A stretch of DNA of 64,000 bases. It comes from Candidatus Eiseniibacteriota bacterium (GTDB lineage: Bacteria > Eisenbacteria > RBG-16-71-46 > CAIMUX01 > WJJG01). The stretch lies in assembly GCA_023129715.1 (NCBI GenBank), contig JAGMBO010000070.1:23312-87311 (forward strand). The letters are read 5' to 3'. The notes beneath the pieces are model-generated. The model was given only the letters and a program-made list of their open reading frames with translations. It did not search any database and had not been told where the DNA came from. A program made the position numbers and the translations under genes. Below, one piece after another: positions 10,128-19,298 of the stretch. Within the stretch, counting starts at the first letter, position 1. Every line of letters begins with the position of its first letter.

Positions 10128-10727
10128 CTACCACTGCTCGAGCACTTGGGCGAGGATGTCCTGCGCCAGATCGGCAATCGCCGCCTCGCGCGCCTCCTCC
10201 TCGCTGGCCGGCAATCCTCCGCCCGTGCTCGCGGTCGTTTCCGCAGGGTACGTGGCGGTCGCTTCGAGCCGCTCGTTCGACCAGAGGTCGCGGTTCTTCA
10301 CGCGGTCCTTGAGCACCACCGCCAGCCGCACGACCACGATGTAGGCCTCGGGCTCCTGACTGGCGGTATAGCTGTAGACCTTGCGCTCGTACTGCGTGAC
10401 CCTTCCCTCGAGCACGCAATCGGCATTCGCCTCCCGCGCCAGCTTGAGGCGATTGTCTTCGAGGAAGCGATCGCTGATCCCCCGCGTGACCTCATCGCCA
10501 ATCGTGGCATCCAGCGACTCGTTCGCAAAGACCGGGATCGCGATCGACTGAATGTGGCTGGGGAGCGAGGAACCTGAGAACGAGTAGGCACAGGCCGCGG
10601 CCACCAGGGCAACGACCAGACAGGATCCCAGGAAGGACGCCGCGCCTCCGCACCACCCGGGCGAGGCCGGGTCACCCGCGACCACCCCGTCGCGAAGCGC
10701 TCGTGCGGCTTCCTTCTCTGGCGGCAT
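10128..10727 (-). CDS. lptE: LptE-like LPS assembly lipoprotein
   Basis: Lipobox-like AAACAYSFSGSSLPSHIQSIAIPVFANESLDATIGDEVTRGISDRFLEDNRLKLARE...VLEGRVTQY; adjacent to holA. Confidence 0.82.
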   Translation of the reverse strand: MPPEKEAARALRDGVVAGDPASPGWCGGAASFLGSCLVVALVAAACAYSFSGSSLPSHIQSIAIPVFANESLDATIGDEVTRGISDRFLEDNRLKLAREANADCVLEGRVTQYERKVYSYTASQEPEAYIVVVRLAVVLKDRVKNRDLWSNERLEATATYPAETTASTGGGLPASEEEAREAAIADLAQDILAQVLEQW

Positions 10728-10814
10728 AGCAACTCCAGCGTGCCAGGAAGCGGATCCGATATCCTCTCGCCCGCGGGTGCGTCTGGTTACGATCAGCGGC
10801 CCCGCGGATGACGG

Positions 10815-11876
10815 CTACTCCCTGAATCGTTCCATGTTCTCCTGAGTCCACGCGATCAACCGCTCGACACCCTCGCGTGGCTGGACCTGCGGGCGCCACT
10901 GAAGAAGCTCTTGGGCGCGACGAATGTCCGACACATAGACTTTCTGATCGCTGGGACGCCAGTTGTCGAAGCTGATTTGCGGCGCTACGCCGGTCAGTTC
11001 CTGGATCATCCCGAGCAGTTCGAGCAACGAGAGGGTCTGGTCCGGGCCGCCCCCCATGTTGAAGACGGCGACGTCCAGATCGCCTTCGATGTAGGCCTCG
11101 TAGGCGGCGAGCAGATCCTCGACCCACAAGACATCGCGGACCTGGCGTCCGTCGCCGAAGATCGTGATCGGCTTGCCGGCCAGTGCGGCGATCACGAACC
11201 AGGCGACCCATCCCTGGTCTTCCATCCCGAATTGCCGCGTCCCATAGATGCACGACATACGGAAAACCCCGGTGCGCAGGCCATAGAGATGGCCGTAGTC
11301 CTGGACGTAGAGATCGCCGGTCAGCTTTGAGCAGCCGTAGGGGGTGTGCTCACAACGGTCGATCGAGAAGGACTCCGGGATGCCCGTCCTCATCGCCTCC
11401 GGAAACCGATAGCGCCCCTGCTCCTCTTCGACTCCCACCGCATTGACGTTCTCGCCATAGACCTTATTCGTCGAGCAGAAGACGACCGTCGGCCGATGCC
11501 CGCAGCGGCGCGCGGCCTCCAGCACCGTGACCGTACCAACGGCATTGTTGAGGAAGTCGGTCTCCGGGTCGATCACCGAGGTGGTCACCGCCGTTTGGGC
11601 CGCGGCGTGCAGGATCACGTCGGCATCCTTGACCAGCGGCAGCACCGCGTCACGGTCGCACACGTCGCCGCGAACCATCTCGATATTCCCCTGGCTCGCG
11701 AGGAATTCCCAGTTGTAGAGCACATTCGGGTCTTCACGCTTGAGCAAGCGCCCGCGCGACAGGTTGTCGAGCACGGTGACGGCATAGCCGCGCGCGGCGA
11801 AGTAGACCGCGGCGTGCGACCCGATGAACCCGCCACCCCCCGTAATCAGCATCTTGGCCATGCCCGCCTCCCCCAC
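10815..11876 (-). CDS. NAD-dependent epimerase/dehydratase, CDP-paratose 2-epimerase-like
   Basis: LITGGGGFIGSHAAVYFAARGYAVTVLDNLSRG Rossmann motif; STNKVYG and FRMSCIYGTRQFGMEDQGWVAWF resemble CDP-paratose/tyvelose epimerases. Confidence 0.85.
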   Translation of the reverse strand: MGEAGMAKMLITGGGGFIGSHAAVYFAARGYAVTVLDNLSRGRLLKREDPNVLYNWEFLASQGNIEMVRGDVCDRDAVLPLVKDADVILHAAAQTAVTTSVIDPETDFLNNAVGTVTVLEAARRCGHRPTVVFCSTNKVYGENVNAVGVEEEQGRYRFPEAMRTGIPESFSIDRCEHTPYGCSKLTGDLYVQDYGHLYGLRTGVFRMSCIYGTRQFGMEDQGWVAWFVIAALAGKPITIFGDGRQVRDVLWVEDLLAAYEAYIEGDLDVAVFNMGGGPDQTLSLLELLGMIQELTGVAPQISFDNWRPSDQKVYVSDIRRAQELLQWRPQVQPREGVERLIAWTQENMERFRE

Positions 11877-12072
11877 CGACTAGCCACACTGCACAGGCTG
11901 CCAAGCGCGGATGACCCGGCACGCCCATCTGCGCAAGGAACCTAGCAGTCGAGCGGAAGGCAGACAATAGAAGCTCGGGCATACCCGGGGGCTCTAGCTC
12001 GGGGATCACGGAGGCCTTTCGAGTGCCGCCTCGGCCTGGAGCGAGTCGCCCGCTGCGCCGGGCGAGCAATAC

Positions 12073-13059
12073 TCAGCGTTCGAAGAGCAGAGTCAGCGAG
12101 AGCTGGTGAGAAGCCTCCAGGTGGCGGGCCGGTTGGTAGCCGTAGCCGACACGGGTGCGGCCAAGCTCCAAGGCCAGGCCCATGCTCGTCTGCAGGTCGG
12201 CGACCGATTCCCCCGGCGTGCTCTGCGCGCCGAGATAGGCGGCCAGCGCCTCAGTTGCCCCCCACTCGGCTCCGACTCTGAGCGTCGGCGACTCGCCGCC
12301 GACCGCTGCCGACCCGGCGTGCAGTCGAGAACGCCGGGCGACGTCAAGCGTCACCGCGAGCGCCAGGGTCGCCGGCAGCGGATAGGACTCCCCACCCGCC
12401 TTCAGAGCGGGGCCCAGGTGACGCGCGGTGCCCGCCAAGTGGAGTCGGCCGGCATCGAGCTGGATTCCGGCGCCGCCCGCCCAGGAGCGATACTCCTGGT
12501 CGGTGCCATCGGTCTCGAGCAGAAGCTCGACTTCCAGCCCGGCGCGCAACCCATTGGTGAGCGGGCGGCCATGGGCCAGCGTGACGAACCCTTGCAAGGG
12601 TGAGAAGCCGCCGGTCGGATTACCTTCGCTGTCGTAGCCATCCAGTGCCCCACTGCGAAAGAGGCCACAGCTCAGCCCCAATCCGCCGCCCCCCATGGCA
12701 AGGCAGGCCCCTCCCCACTGCCAGGCCGTCCCGGCCGTCCAGGTAGCGTGTGAGAGAAGCAGCGCGGGCTGGGGATCGGTACCGAGGCCAGCGGGATTCC
12801 AGGCCAAGGCGGCCGGACCGGCAACCGTGGCCAGATGTGCCCCGCCCAGCGAACGCCCCGCCGGCTCCGCGGCAAGCTGGAGGTACCCGAAGGAGAGACC
12901 ATCAGCCGCCGCGCTAGGCCCCGACGGGCCGCCGAGACCGAGTGCCGCCAGGACCAGAGCCAGGGCCAGCCGGGCAGGCAGGCGTGCCGGCGCCGGCCGG
13001 TAGCGTGGATGCCCTCTCACTTGCTGCCGGTGCATGCTCTGGTCGTCTGCAATCAGCAT
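12073..13059 (-). CDS. PorV/PorQ-like (UPF0164-type) outer-membrane protein
   Basis: FGYLQLAAEPAGRSLGGAHLATVAGPAALAWNPAGLG is the characteristic N-terminal pattern; alternating beta-barrel-like sequence follows; ends in F-E-R. Confidence 0.72.
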   Translation of the reverse strand: MLIADDQSMHRQQVRGHPRYRPAPARLPARLALALVLAALGLGGPSGPSAAADGLSFGYLQLAAEPAGRSLGGAHLATVAGPAALAWNPAGLGTDPQPALLLSHATWTAGTAWQWGGACLAMGGGGLGLSCGLFRSGALDGYDSEGNPTGGFSPLQGFVTLAHGRPLTNGLRAGLEVELLLETDGTDQEYRSWAGGAGIQLDAGRLHLAGTARHLGPALKAGGESYPLPATLALAVTLDVARRSRLHAGSAAVGGESPTLRVGAEWGATEALAAYLGAQSTPGESVADLQTSMGLALELGRTRVGYGYQPARHLEASHQLSLTLLFER

Positions 13060-13210
13060 GCCCCCCTTGCATCGCCTGCTCGCGTCTCAGAGCTCGGCTT
13101 GGCACCCTCGGCTAATGGTTTCTGTGGTAGCTATTTAGCCGGTCGCTCGTCTTCCGTACCCGCGGCCGGCGGGATCTCCGCCCGTCGCTCCCGCCCACGG
13201 GCATTGCAGG

Positions 13211-13957
13211 ATGCAGTCCCGCCCCTGTGCGTATGGGGATCGCGGCGATAAACCTTTCTGCCCTCCAGCCCGTCGTGTATACGGAACCCGACGGCAGACG
13301 CCGCTTGGGGGGGGAAACGCAGAGGTGGTCGATCCGCACGAAACCGCACCAGGCGAAGGGAGACGCCCCGATGAGCACGATGCCGTCTCACAGCTGGTGG
13401 CCGCCGCGCAGGCGGGTGACCGGGCCCCCTTCGAGCGGCTCTACCGGATGCATGTCGACCGCATCTATGCCCTCTGTCTGCGGATGGTGGCCGATGCTGC
13501 CTGCGCCGAGCAGCTCACGCAGGACGCCTTCGTGCGGGCCTGGGAGAAACTGCGAAGCTACCGCGCCCGCGGCTCGTTCGCCGGCTGGCTGCACCGGCTA
13601 TCGGCGCGGGTGGTGATCGAGGACCGGCGCCGGCATGCGCGCGAGGCCCGCCGGTTGGTGTCCGTCGATGAGGAGGAAGCGATGCGCCGCAGCGAGACGA
13701 TGACCGCCAGCGGACTGCGGAGCGGCCATGTTGCGCCTCGGCCGATCGAGGCGGCCATCGACCTGGAGCGGGCGATCGCCCAGTTGCCGCCGGGGGCACG
13801 GAGGGCATTCGTCCTACATGACGTCGAGGGATACCGCCACCGCGAAATCGCCAAGATCACCGGCACCGCGGAGGGGACGAGCAAGACGCAGTTGCATCGC
13901 GCCCGCCGCTTGCTGCGCAGAGCGCTCCAACCGCGCACCGAGGAGATCCTGCCGTGA
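13211..13957 (+). CDS. ECF-type RNA polymerase sigma factor (true start likely internal)
   Basis: Region 2 FERLYRMHVDRIYALCLRMVADAACAEQLTQDAFVRAWEKLRSYR...FAGWLHRL; region 4 LPPGARRAFVLHDVEGYRHREIAKITGTAEGTSKTQLHRARRLL. Confidence 0.92.
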   Translation: MQSRPCAYGDRGDKPFCPPARRVYGTRRQTPLGGGNAEVVDPHETAPGEGRRPDEHDAVSQLVAAAQAGDRAPFERLYRMHVDRIYALCLRMVADAACAEQLTQDAFVRAWEKLRSYRARGSFAGWLHRLSARVVIEDRRRHAREARRLVSVDEEEAMRRSETMTASGLRSGHVAPRPIEAAIDLERAIAQLPPGARRAFVLHDVEGYRHREIAKITGTAEGTSKTQLHRARRLLRRALQPRTEEILP

Positions 13958-14688
13958 CGCACGATCAAGCCCAGCAGGCGCTCGACGACTATGTCGCTGA
14001 GCAGCTTTCCGCTGAGCAGCGCCGTGCGTTCGAGGCTCACCTGGCGCGCTGCCCCGAGTGCCGTCGTGAGCTCACCGCGCAACAGGATCTCCACCGGCGC
14101 ACCGCCGCGCTCGCTCACGGCATTGCTCCCCCGCGGGATCTGTGGCCCGGCATCTCAGCCCGTCTGACGGCGCGGCCCGAAGATCTCGCCGGCGCGATCC
14201 GCGGCAGGCGCCGCGCCTGGTGGCGCGGGCGCGCTCTGTGGCCCTCGGTGGCGGCAACGGCGTTGGCCGCCGCGCTCCTGATCGTCCTCGTCCACTCGAC
14301 CGCGCACCGCGTTGCCCGTCCCGCTTCCTTGCCCTCCAACCAGCGGGTCGGCCCGGTGGCCACGACCCCGATGCCGGAACTCACTGCCATGGATGGTAGC
14401 GCTGCTGGGGATGGAACCGCTGCCGTCATCGCCGCGCTCGAGGCGGAGTGCCGCGGGGTCGGCCAGGAATACGATCGTTTGCTGGCCGAGCATGAAGCGG
14501 ATCGGGGAAACCCGATTCTGGATCTCTTCGCCGCCAACCTGCGCATCGTCAATCAGGCGGTGGACGATGCGCGCGACGCATGGCAGGCGAATCCGCAGAG
14601 CCCGCAGCTGGTGCGCATCTTGGTGGCGGCGTATCAGGCCAAGGCAACACTGCAGGGCCGCGCGAGCAAGACTCTTGCACAGGGATGA
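13954..14688 (+). CDS. Anti-sigma factor with zinc-finger (zf-HC2) domain and one TM helix
   Basis: LDDYVAEQLSAEQRRAFEAHLARCPECRRELTAQQ (H-x3-C-x2-C) and a TM segment (VAATALAAALLIVLVHS); GTG start overlaps the sigma stop. Confidence 0.88.
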   Translation: MTHDQAQQALDDYVAEQLSAEQRRAFEAHLARCPECRRELTAQQDLHRRTAALAHGIAPPRDLWPGISARLTARPEDLAGAIRGRRRAWWRGRALWPSVAATALAAALLIVLVHSTAHRVARPASLPSNQRVGPVATTPMPELTAMDGSAAGDGTAAVIAALEAECRGVGQEYDRLLAEHEADRGNPILDLFAANLRIVNQAVDDARDAWQANPQSPQLVRILVAAYQAKATLQGRASKTLAQG

Positions 14689-14754
14689 GGTCGCAGGTGC
14701 GGGCGCGGGTTGTCCCCCGCCTTGCCGCCTCCCGGGGAAGATTGGAGGAAGGTC

Positions 14755-15675
14755 ATGAGCAAGCAGAGCAGAGCAACACTGTCCGTAGCCATGGTGATCG
14801 CTCTGGCGGCGGTATTCACGCTTCCGGTGAGCTGCGCCGCGGGCGAGAAGATCGATGAGACGCGCGCGGTTGCTGCCGATGCCGACATCGAGATCTCCAA
14901 CGTGGCCGGGTCGGTGGTCGTTACCGGCTGGGACCGCCGCGAGATCCATATCGAGGGCGTCCTCGGCGACGGAACCGAGCGGCTCGACATCGATGGCGAC
15001 GAGCATCGCCTGCGCATCCGCGTCGTCGTGCCAAGACGGATGCGCGGCGTCGAGGACACTGATCTCGAGATCCACCTCCCCGCCACCTGCGAGCTCGAGG
15101 TGGCAACGGTGAGCGCCGATATCGCCGTCGAGCAGTTGACCGGCGAGCTGACGCTGGAGTCGGTCAGCGGGGATATCGACTTGACAGTCGAGGCCAAGGA
15201 AGTGGATGCGCAAACCGTCAGCGGCGAGATCGATCTGCAGGGCGGCGCACCGGAGACGATCCTCGGCTCGGTCAGCGGCGACATCAGCATTGCGGGCATT
15301 CCCCAGGCGCTGATCGTCGACTTGGAAGCCGAGACGGTCAGCGGCGATTTGATCGTGGAGGGCGCGACCTTCCGGGCCTGCCGTCTGAACTCCGTCTCGG
15401 GTGAGATCGAGTTTTCAGGCCGGTTGACCGAGAGTGGGGACTACACTTTCAGCACGCACAGTGGGGATATCGCCCTCGAGCTCGCCGGTGAGCTCAACGC
15501 GCAGTTCGATATCAGCACCTACAGCGGAGAGATCGAGAGCGACTTCGGCCCCAAGCGCCGCAGTGGCCGCAGCAAGTACCGCGGGGCAACCGAGCTCTAC
15601 TTCGAACTCGGCTCCGGAGAGGCCGATGTCGACATCGAGACCTTCAGCGGCGATATCGTCTTGGAGGGCCGCTGA
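14755..15675 (+). CDS. DUF4097-family beta-helical putative adhesin, exported
   Basis: Signal peptide/lipoprotein-like N-terminus, then repeated VSGDIDL/VSGEIDL/VSGDISI/VSGDLIV/YSGEIES/FSGDIVL motifs about every 20-25 aa. Directly downstream of sigma/anti-sigma. Confidence 0.86.
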   Translation: MSKQSRATLSVAMVIALAAVFTLPVSCAAGEKIDETRAVAADADIEISNVAGSVVVTGWDRREIHIEGVLGDGTERLDIDGDEHRLRIRVVVPRRMRGVEDTDLEIHLPATCELEVATVSADIAVEQLTGELTLESVSGDIDLTVEAKEVDAQTVSGEIDLQGGAPETILGSVSGDISIAGIPQALIVDLEAETVSGDLIVEGATFRACRLNSVSGEIEFSGRLTESGDYTFSTHSGDIALELAGELNAQFDISTYSGEIESDFGPKRRSGRSKYRGATELYFELGSGEADVDIETFSGDIVLEGR

Positions 15676-15710
15676 GAGCGCCCCGCGCGTCTCATCCGAC
15701 CGCTCCGCCC

Positions 15711-15748
15711 GGGGGAATCGGTGTTCCCGTCGGCCAGCCGATTCCCCC
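15711..15748 (+). terminator. Stem-loop terminator after the DUF4097 gene
   Basis: 11-bp perfect stem gggggaatcgg (15711-15721) / ccgattccccc (15738-15748), followed by gcctcttt. Confidence 0.65.
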
Positions 15749-15770
15749 GCCTCTTTAGTCTGTGGCACCC

Positions 15771-16298
15771 CTATGGAAGCGGGCCCTGCAGCAGACGGAT
15801 CTCATCGACCCAGACCGTGCCCGCCCCCTCGACGACGACGTTGAGGCGGATGTTGTCCGGGTTCTGCCCCGCTTCGAGGCGGAAGGGGGTCGTCTGGCTG
15901 GTCCACTCGTTGGTCCCCGACAAGGCGGCCGGCAGCGCGCGCGAGAAGGCCTCCCCCTGGCCGGGGAAGTGGCAGAACATCTCGAGATAGGCTTCTCCGG
16001 TAACCCCCTCGGTGCGCAGCTTCGCCTCATAGGTGAGCAGGGCCCCCTCGACGTCCAGGTCTCCGGTTTCGTAGAGGCGGAAGGTGGTCGTATCCGAGGC
16101 GGTCAGGCGTAAGGCTCCGTCGCCGTCGCTGGTGATCGTGCTGTCGATGACCACTCCATCCCGGCTGATGACCCCTGTCAGATCAGCCACAGGGTAGTGA
16201 CTCAGTTCCCTCACTTCTGCCTGCTCTCCCCCACACCCGCAGAGCGTTGCCGACAGCAGGACGGCGGTGCCGAGGAGAAGGCGTGACCGAACGCGCAT
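15771..16298 (-). CDS. Lipoprotein with carbohydrate-binding-module-like beta-sandwich
   Basis: From ATG at 16298: MRVRSRLLLGTAVLLSATLCGCGGEQ lipobox; GALLTYEAKLRTEGVTGEAYLEMFCHFPGQGEAFSR...WTSQTTPFRLEAGQNPDNIRLNVVVEGAGTVWVDEIRLL resembles CBM-like jelly-roll domains. Confidence 0.65.
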   Translation of the reverse strand: MRVRSRLLLGTAVLLSATLCGCGGEQAEVRELSHYPVADLTGVISRDGVVIDSTITSDGDGALRLTASDTTTFRLYETGDLDVEGALLTYEAKLRTEGVTGEAYLEMFCHFPGQGEAFSRALPAALSGTNEWTSQTTPFRLEAGQNPDNIRLNVVVEGAGTVWVDEIRLLQGPLP

Positions 16299-16522
16299 AG
16301 TGCCCCCTTTCTCTCTTGTGGTGGCGCGAAGACTGCCGATGGAGTGGAGCCAACCGACTCTCTCAGAAGCAATTGTGACACATGGGCCCGCAGAAGAGGC
16401 CCAACGCCCCGAACGCCCGACCGATACGGACGTCATGCGCGGGCGGTCACGAATCTTCGATCCACAACGTTCGAACCAGATCTAGCAGGGGACGAGGCGG
16501 CGGGCAAGTCCGATCGCCGGGA

Positions 16523-16591
16523 TCCGCAGGGGCTCAACCGTGGCGTCCGCAGGGGCTCAACCGTCGACTCCGCGGGAGCTCAACCGTCGGA
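16523..16591. repeat. Three tandem 23-bp repeats across the 3' end of the WbpP-like gene
   Basis: tccgcaggggctcaaccgtggcg (16523-16545), tccgcaggggctcaaccgtcgac (16546-16568), tccgcgggagctcaaccgtcgga (16569-16591). Confidence 0.92.
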
Positions 16592-17536
16592 AAACCGACG
16601 CCGGAAATACTCCACTGTCGTTGCCAAGCCATCGTCCAAGGAGACCTTGGGCCGATAGCCGAGCTCTGCCTGAGCTCGCGAGATGTCCGCCCGGGAGTGT
16701 TTCACGTCCCCGGGCCGGGGGTCTTCATGGCACGGGCTGATCTTGGTGCCGAGGATCTCCTGCAGGCGGGCAAGGATTGCCAGGAGCGAGATCTGTTCGC
16801 CGCAGGCGATGTTGTAGGCGCCCGAGGCACCGGGGGTGTGGCAGGCGGCGAGATTGGCGTCCACGACATTGGCGATGTAGGTGAAGTCCCGGCTCTGCTC
16901 GCCGTCGCCATGGATCACCGGTGGCTCACCGCGCAGCAGCCTCTTGACGAAGAGCGGGATTACCGCGGAATACGCGGAATCCGGATCTTGGCGCGGCCCG
17001 AAAACATTGAAGTAGCGCAGGGCAACCGTCTCGAGCCCGAAGTGCTCCGCGAAGAGACGGGCGTATTCCTCGCCGACATACTTGGTGAGCGCATAGGGCG
17101 AGAGCGGGGCGGGACGCATCGTCTCGACCTTGGGCAGTGTCGGTGCATCGCCGTACACCGAAGAGCTCGCCGCGTAGATGAACCGGTGCACCCGGGCTTC
17201 CCGCGCGGCCTGCAGGAGGCAGAGCGTGCCGGCCACATTGGCCCGATTCGTCGCCAGGGGATCCTCTAGACTTCGGGGAACCGAGGCGAGGGCAGCCTGA
17301 TGGAAGACGAAGGCTACACCGACCACCGCCCGGCGGCAGGCCTCCTCATCGGCTACATCGCCCTCGATCACCTCGAGGGCCGCGCCGTACTTCGCCTGGA
17401 GGGAGGCCACCGTATCGCGCGATCCGGTGCTGAAGTCGTCCAGCACGCGCACCGCCTCACCCTCGCCAAGCAGATGCTCGGCGAGATGGGACCCGATGAA
17501 ACCCGCGCCCCCGCTCACCAGGTACTTTGCTGCCAC
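16580..17536 (-). CDS. NAD-dependent UDP-hexosamine 4-epimerase (WbpP/TviC/GalE-like)
   Basis: YLVSGGAGFIGSHLAEHLLGEGEAVRVLDDFSTGSRD; SSSVYGDAPTLPKVE; YALTKYVGEEYARLF; YFNVFGPRQDPDSAYSAVIPLF. Confidence 0.88.
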   Translation of the reverse strand: MAAKYLVSGGAGFIGSHLAEHLLGEGEAVRVLDDFSTGSRDTVASLQAKYGAALEVIEGDVADEEACRRAVVGVAFVFHQAALASVPRSLEDPLATNRANVAGTLCLLQAAREARVHRFIYAASSSVYGDAPTLPKVETMRPAPLSPYALTKYVGEEYARLFAEHFGLETVALRYFNVFGPRQDPDSAYSAVIPLFVKRLLRGEPPVIHGDGEQSRDFTYIANVVDANLAACHTPGASGAYNIACGEQISLLAILARLQEILGTKISPCHEDPRPGDVKHSRADISRAQAELGYRPKVSLDDGLATTVEYFRRRFSDG

Positions 17537-17587
17537 GCTGTTGACTCCTCCACCCCGACCCGCGCCCCGAGGGCGCGGGAATGCCTG

Positions 17588-18937
17588 TCAGATCAGGGTG
17601 ATTTTCGGATCGGCATACCCTTTCAGGGCGTTGCGTGTATCGACGATCCGCGGCGCTGACTTCACGACGAGCCCGTAGTCGACATCGCGATGATTCGTTG
17701 TAATCACCACGATGTCACTTGCCGTGAGCCGCTCAGCGCTCAGCGGTACTGACTGCCATGAAACACCCTCCAATTCGAATTCCGCCACGAAGGGATCGTG
17801 ATAGGCCACCTCTGCTCCTTCTTCGACCAGCAGCTTTAAGATATCAAGCGCCGGTGACTCTCGCAGATCATCAATGTCCGCCTTGTAGGCAACGCCCAGC
17901 AGAAGCACCTGCGCCCCACGCACCGCCTTGCCCACCGCCCCCAGCGCTCGGCGTACCTTGTTGAGTACATACTCGGGCATGCTGCTGTTGATCTGGCCGG
18001 CCAGCTCGATCATGCGTGCCTCGAACCCGCTCTTGCGCGCCTTCCACGCGAGGTAGAAAGGATCGATCGGAATACAGTGACCGCCCAGACCGGGGCCCGG
18101 ATAGAAGGCCATGAAGCCGAATGGCTTCGTCGCCGCCGCCTCGATCACTTCCCAGACATCGATCCCCATCCGGTCGCTCATCAGGGCCAGCTCGTTGACC
18201 AGGGCGATGTTGACGCTGCGGAAGGTGTTCTCGAGCAGTTTGACCATCTCGGCGACGCGCGTCGACGAGACGGGTACGACCTGCTCGAGCGTGGTGCGAT
18301 AGAGGCTTGCCGCCAGTGCGGTACACGCCGCCGTCACCCCACCGACGACCTTGGGAATCGTGCGTGTCGTGTACTGGGCATTCCCGGGATCGACCCGCTC
18401 CGGCGAGAAGGCCAGGAAGAAATCCTCCCCGACCGTCAGCCCGGTCGCCGCCAGCCTGGGCAGTACCAGCTCCTCGGTTGTCCCCGGGTAGGTGGTGCTC
18501 TCAAGGATCACTAGCTTCCCCGGAGCCATCCGCATGGCGATCGCCTCGGTCGCCGCGACGATGTAGGAAACGTCGGGATCGCGCGTCTTGCGCAGCGGGG
18601 TCGGCACGCAGATGTCGATCGTATCCGCCTCGCGCAAGATGTCGAAGTCGTCGGTGACCTGCATGCGTCCGTCGGCGATCAACGGCGCAATCGCCTCGGC
18701 CGGCACATCCAGGACATAGGTCTCGCCCGCCTGCAAGGCCTGGATCTTCTTGCGGTTGAGGTCGATCCCGATCGGCCGGAATCCCGCCCGGCCCAGTTCA
18801 GCCAACAGCGGCAAGCCGACGTACCCCAGCCCGACTACCGCCGGCCGCGCCTCCCGGCTGGCGATCTTGCGTTCCAATCTCTCCGCTTGCGATTCCAAGA
18901 CACCTCCTCCGTTACGGAAAGGGAAGGAGCGCAGCAT
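17588..18937 (-). CDS. UDP-glucose/UDP-N-acetylglucosamine 6-dehydrogenase (WbpA/TviB-like nucleotide sugar dehydrogenase)
   Basis: VVGLGYVGLPLLAELGRAGFRPIGIDLN; STTYPGTTEELVLP; FSPERVDPGN; GPGLGGHCIPIDPFYL; ATG at 18937 preferred over the longer ORF. Confidence 0.9.
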   Translation of the reverse strand: MLRSFPFRNGGGVLESQAERLERKIASREARPAVVGLGYVGLPLLAELGRAGFRPIGIDLNRKKIQALQAGETYVLDVPAEAIAPLIADGRMQVTDDFDILREADTIDICVPTPLRKTRDPDVSYIVAATEAIAMRMAPGKLVILESTTYPGTTEELVLPRLAATGLTVGEDFFLAFSPERVDPGNAQYTTRTIPKVVGGVTAACTALAASLYRTTLEQVVPVSSTRVAEMVKLLENTFRSVNIALVNELALMSDRMGIDVWEVIEAAATKPFGFMAFYPGPGLGGHCIPIDPFYLAWKARKSGFEARMIELAGQINSSMPEYVLNKVRRALGAVGKAVRGAQVLLLGVAYKADIDDLRESPALDILKLLVEEGAEVAYHDPFVAEFELEGVSWQSVPLSAERLTASDIVVITTNHRDVDYGLVVKSAPRIVDTRNALKGYADPKITLI

Positions 18938-19298
18938 AGCCCCCGAGAAGCAGCGCATCAACTGCGGGCAACAGAGATATCCACCAACCCCGCGCCGGGC
19001 GGGGTGGCGCAGCCGCGGCGCTGAAGGCGGCCCCGGCACCAGGTGTGGTTCTGGAGGCGCTCGGTGCGCAGCCGCCCCGCTCCTGCAGGCGGCGCCTGCT
19101 CCCGGCATGGCCCGGGAGGCACCCGCTGCGCGGGCGGCCCCCGCTTGGAAGGGCGGGGGCCGCCGCCCTCCCGGGACGGACAGGGCGATCTGGGCATTTG
19201 CGGCGGCGGGAACCCTTTGCTAGCCTAAGTGGTATGTGGAAGATCGAGGGGTGCAGAATCAATCCCGGGTCGCGCCCCGTTTTCAACTCGGAGGCATC

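Noticed and set aside
16523-16591. Possible CRISPR-like array
   Set aside because: Head-to-tail 23-bp copies with no spacers and no cas genes.
17559-17579. Terminator between WbpP-like and WbpA-like genes
   Set aside because: A 9-bp GC hairpin is present (cccgcgccc/gggcgcggg), but no U-tract follows and the genes look co-directional with a short gap.
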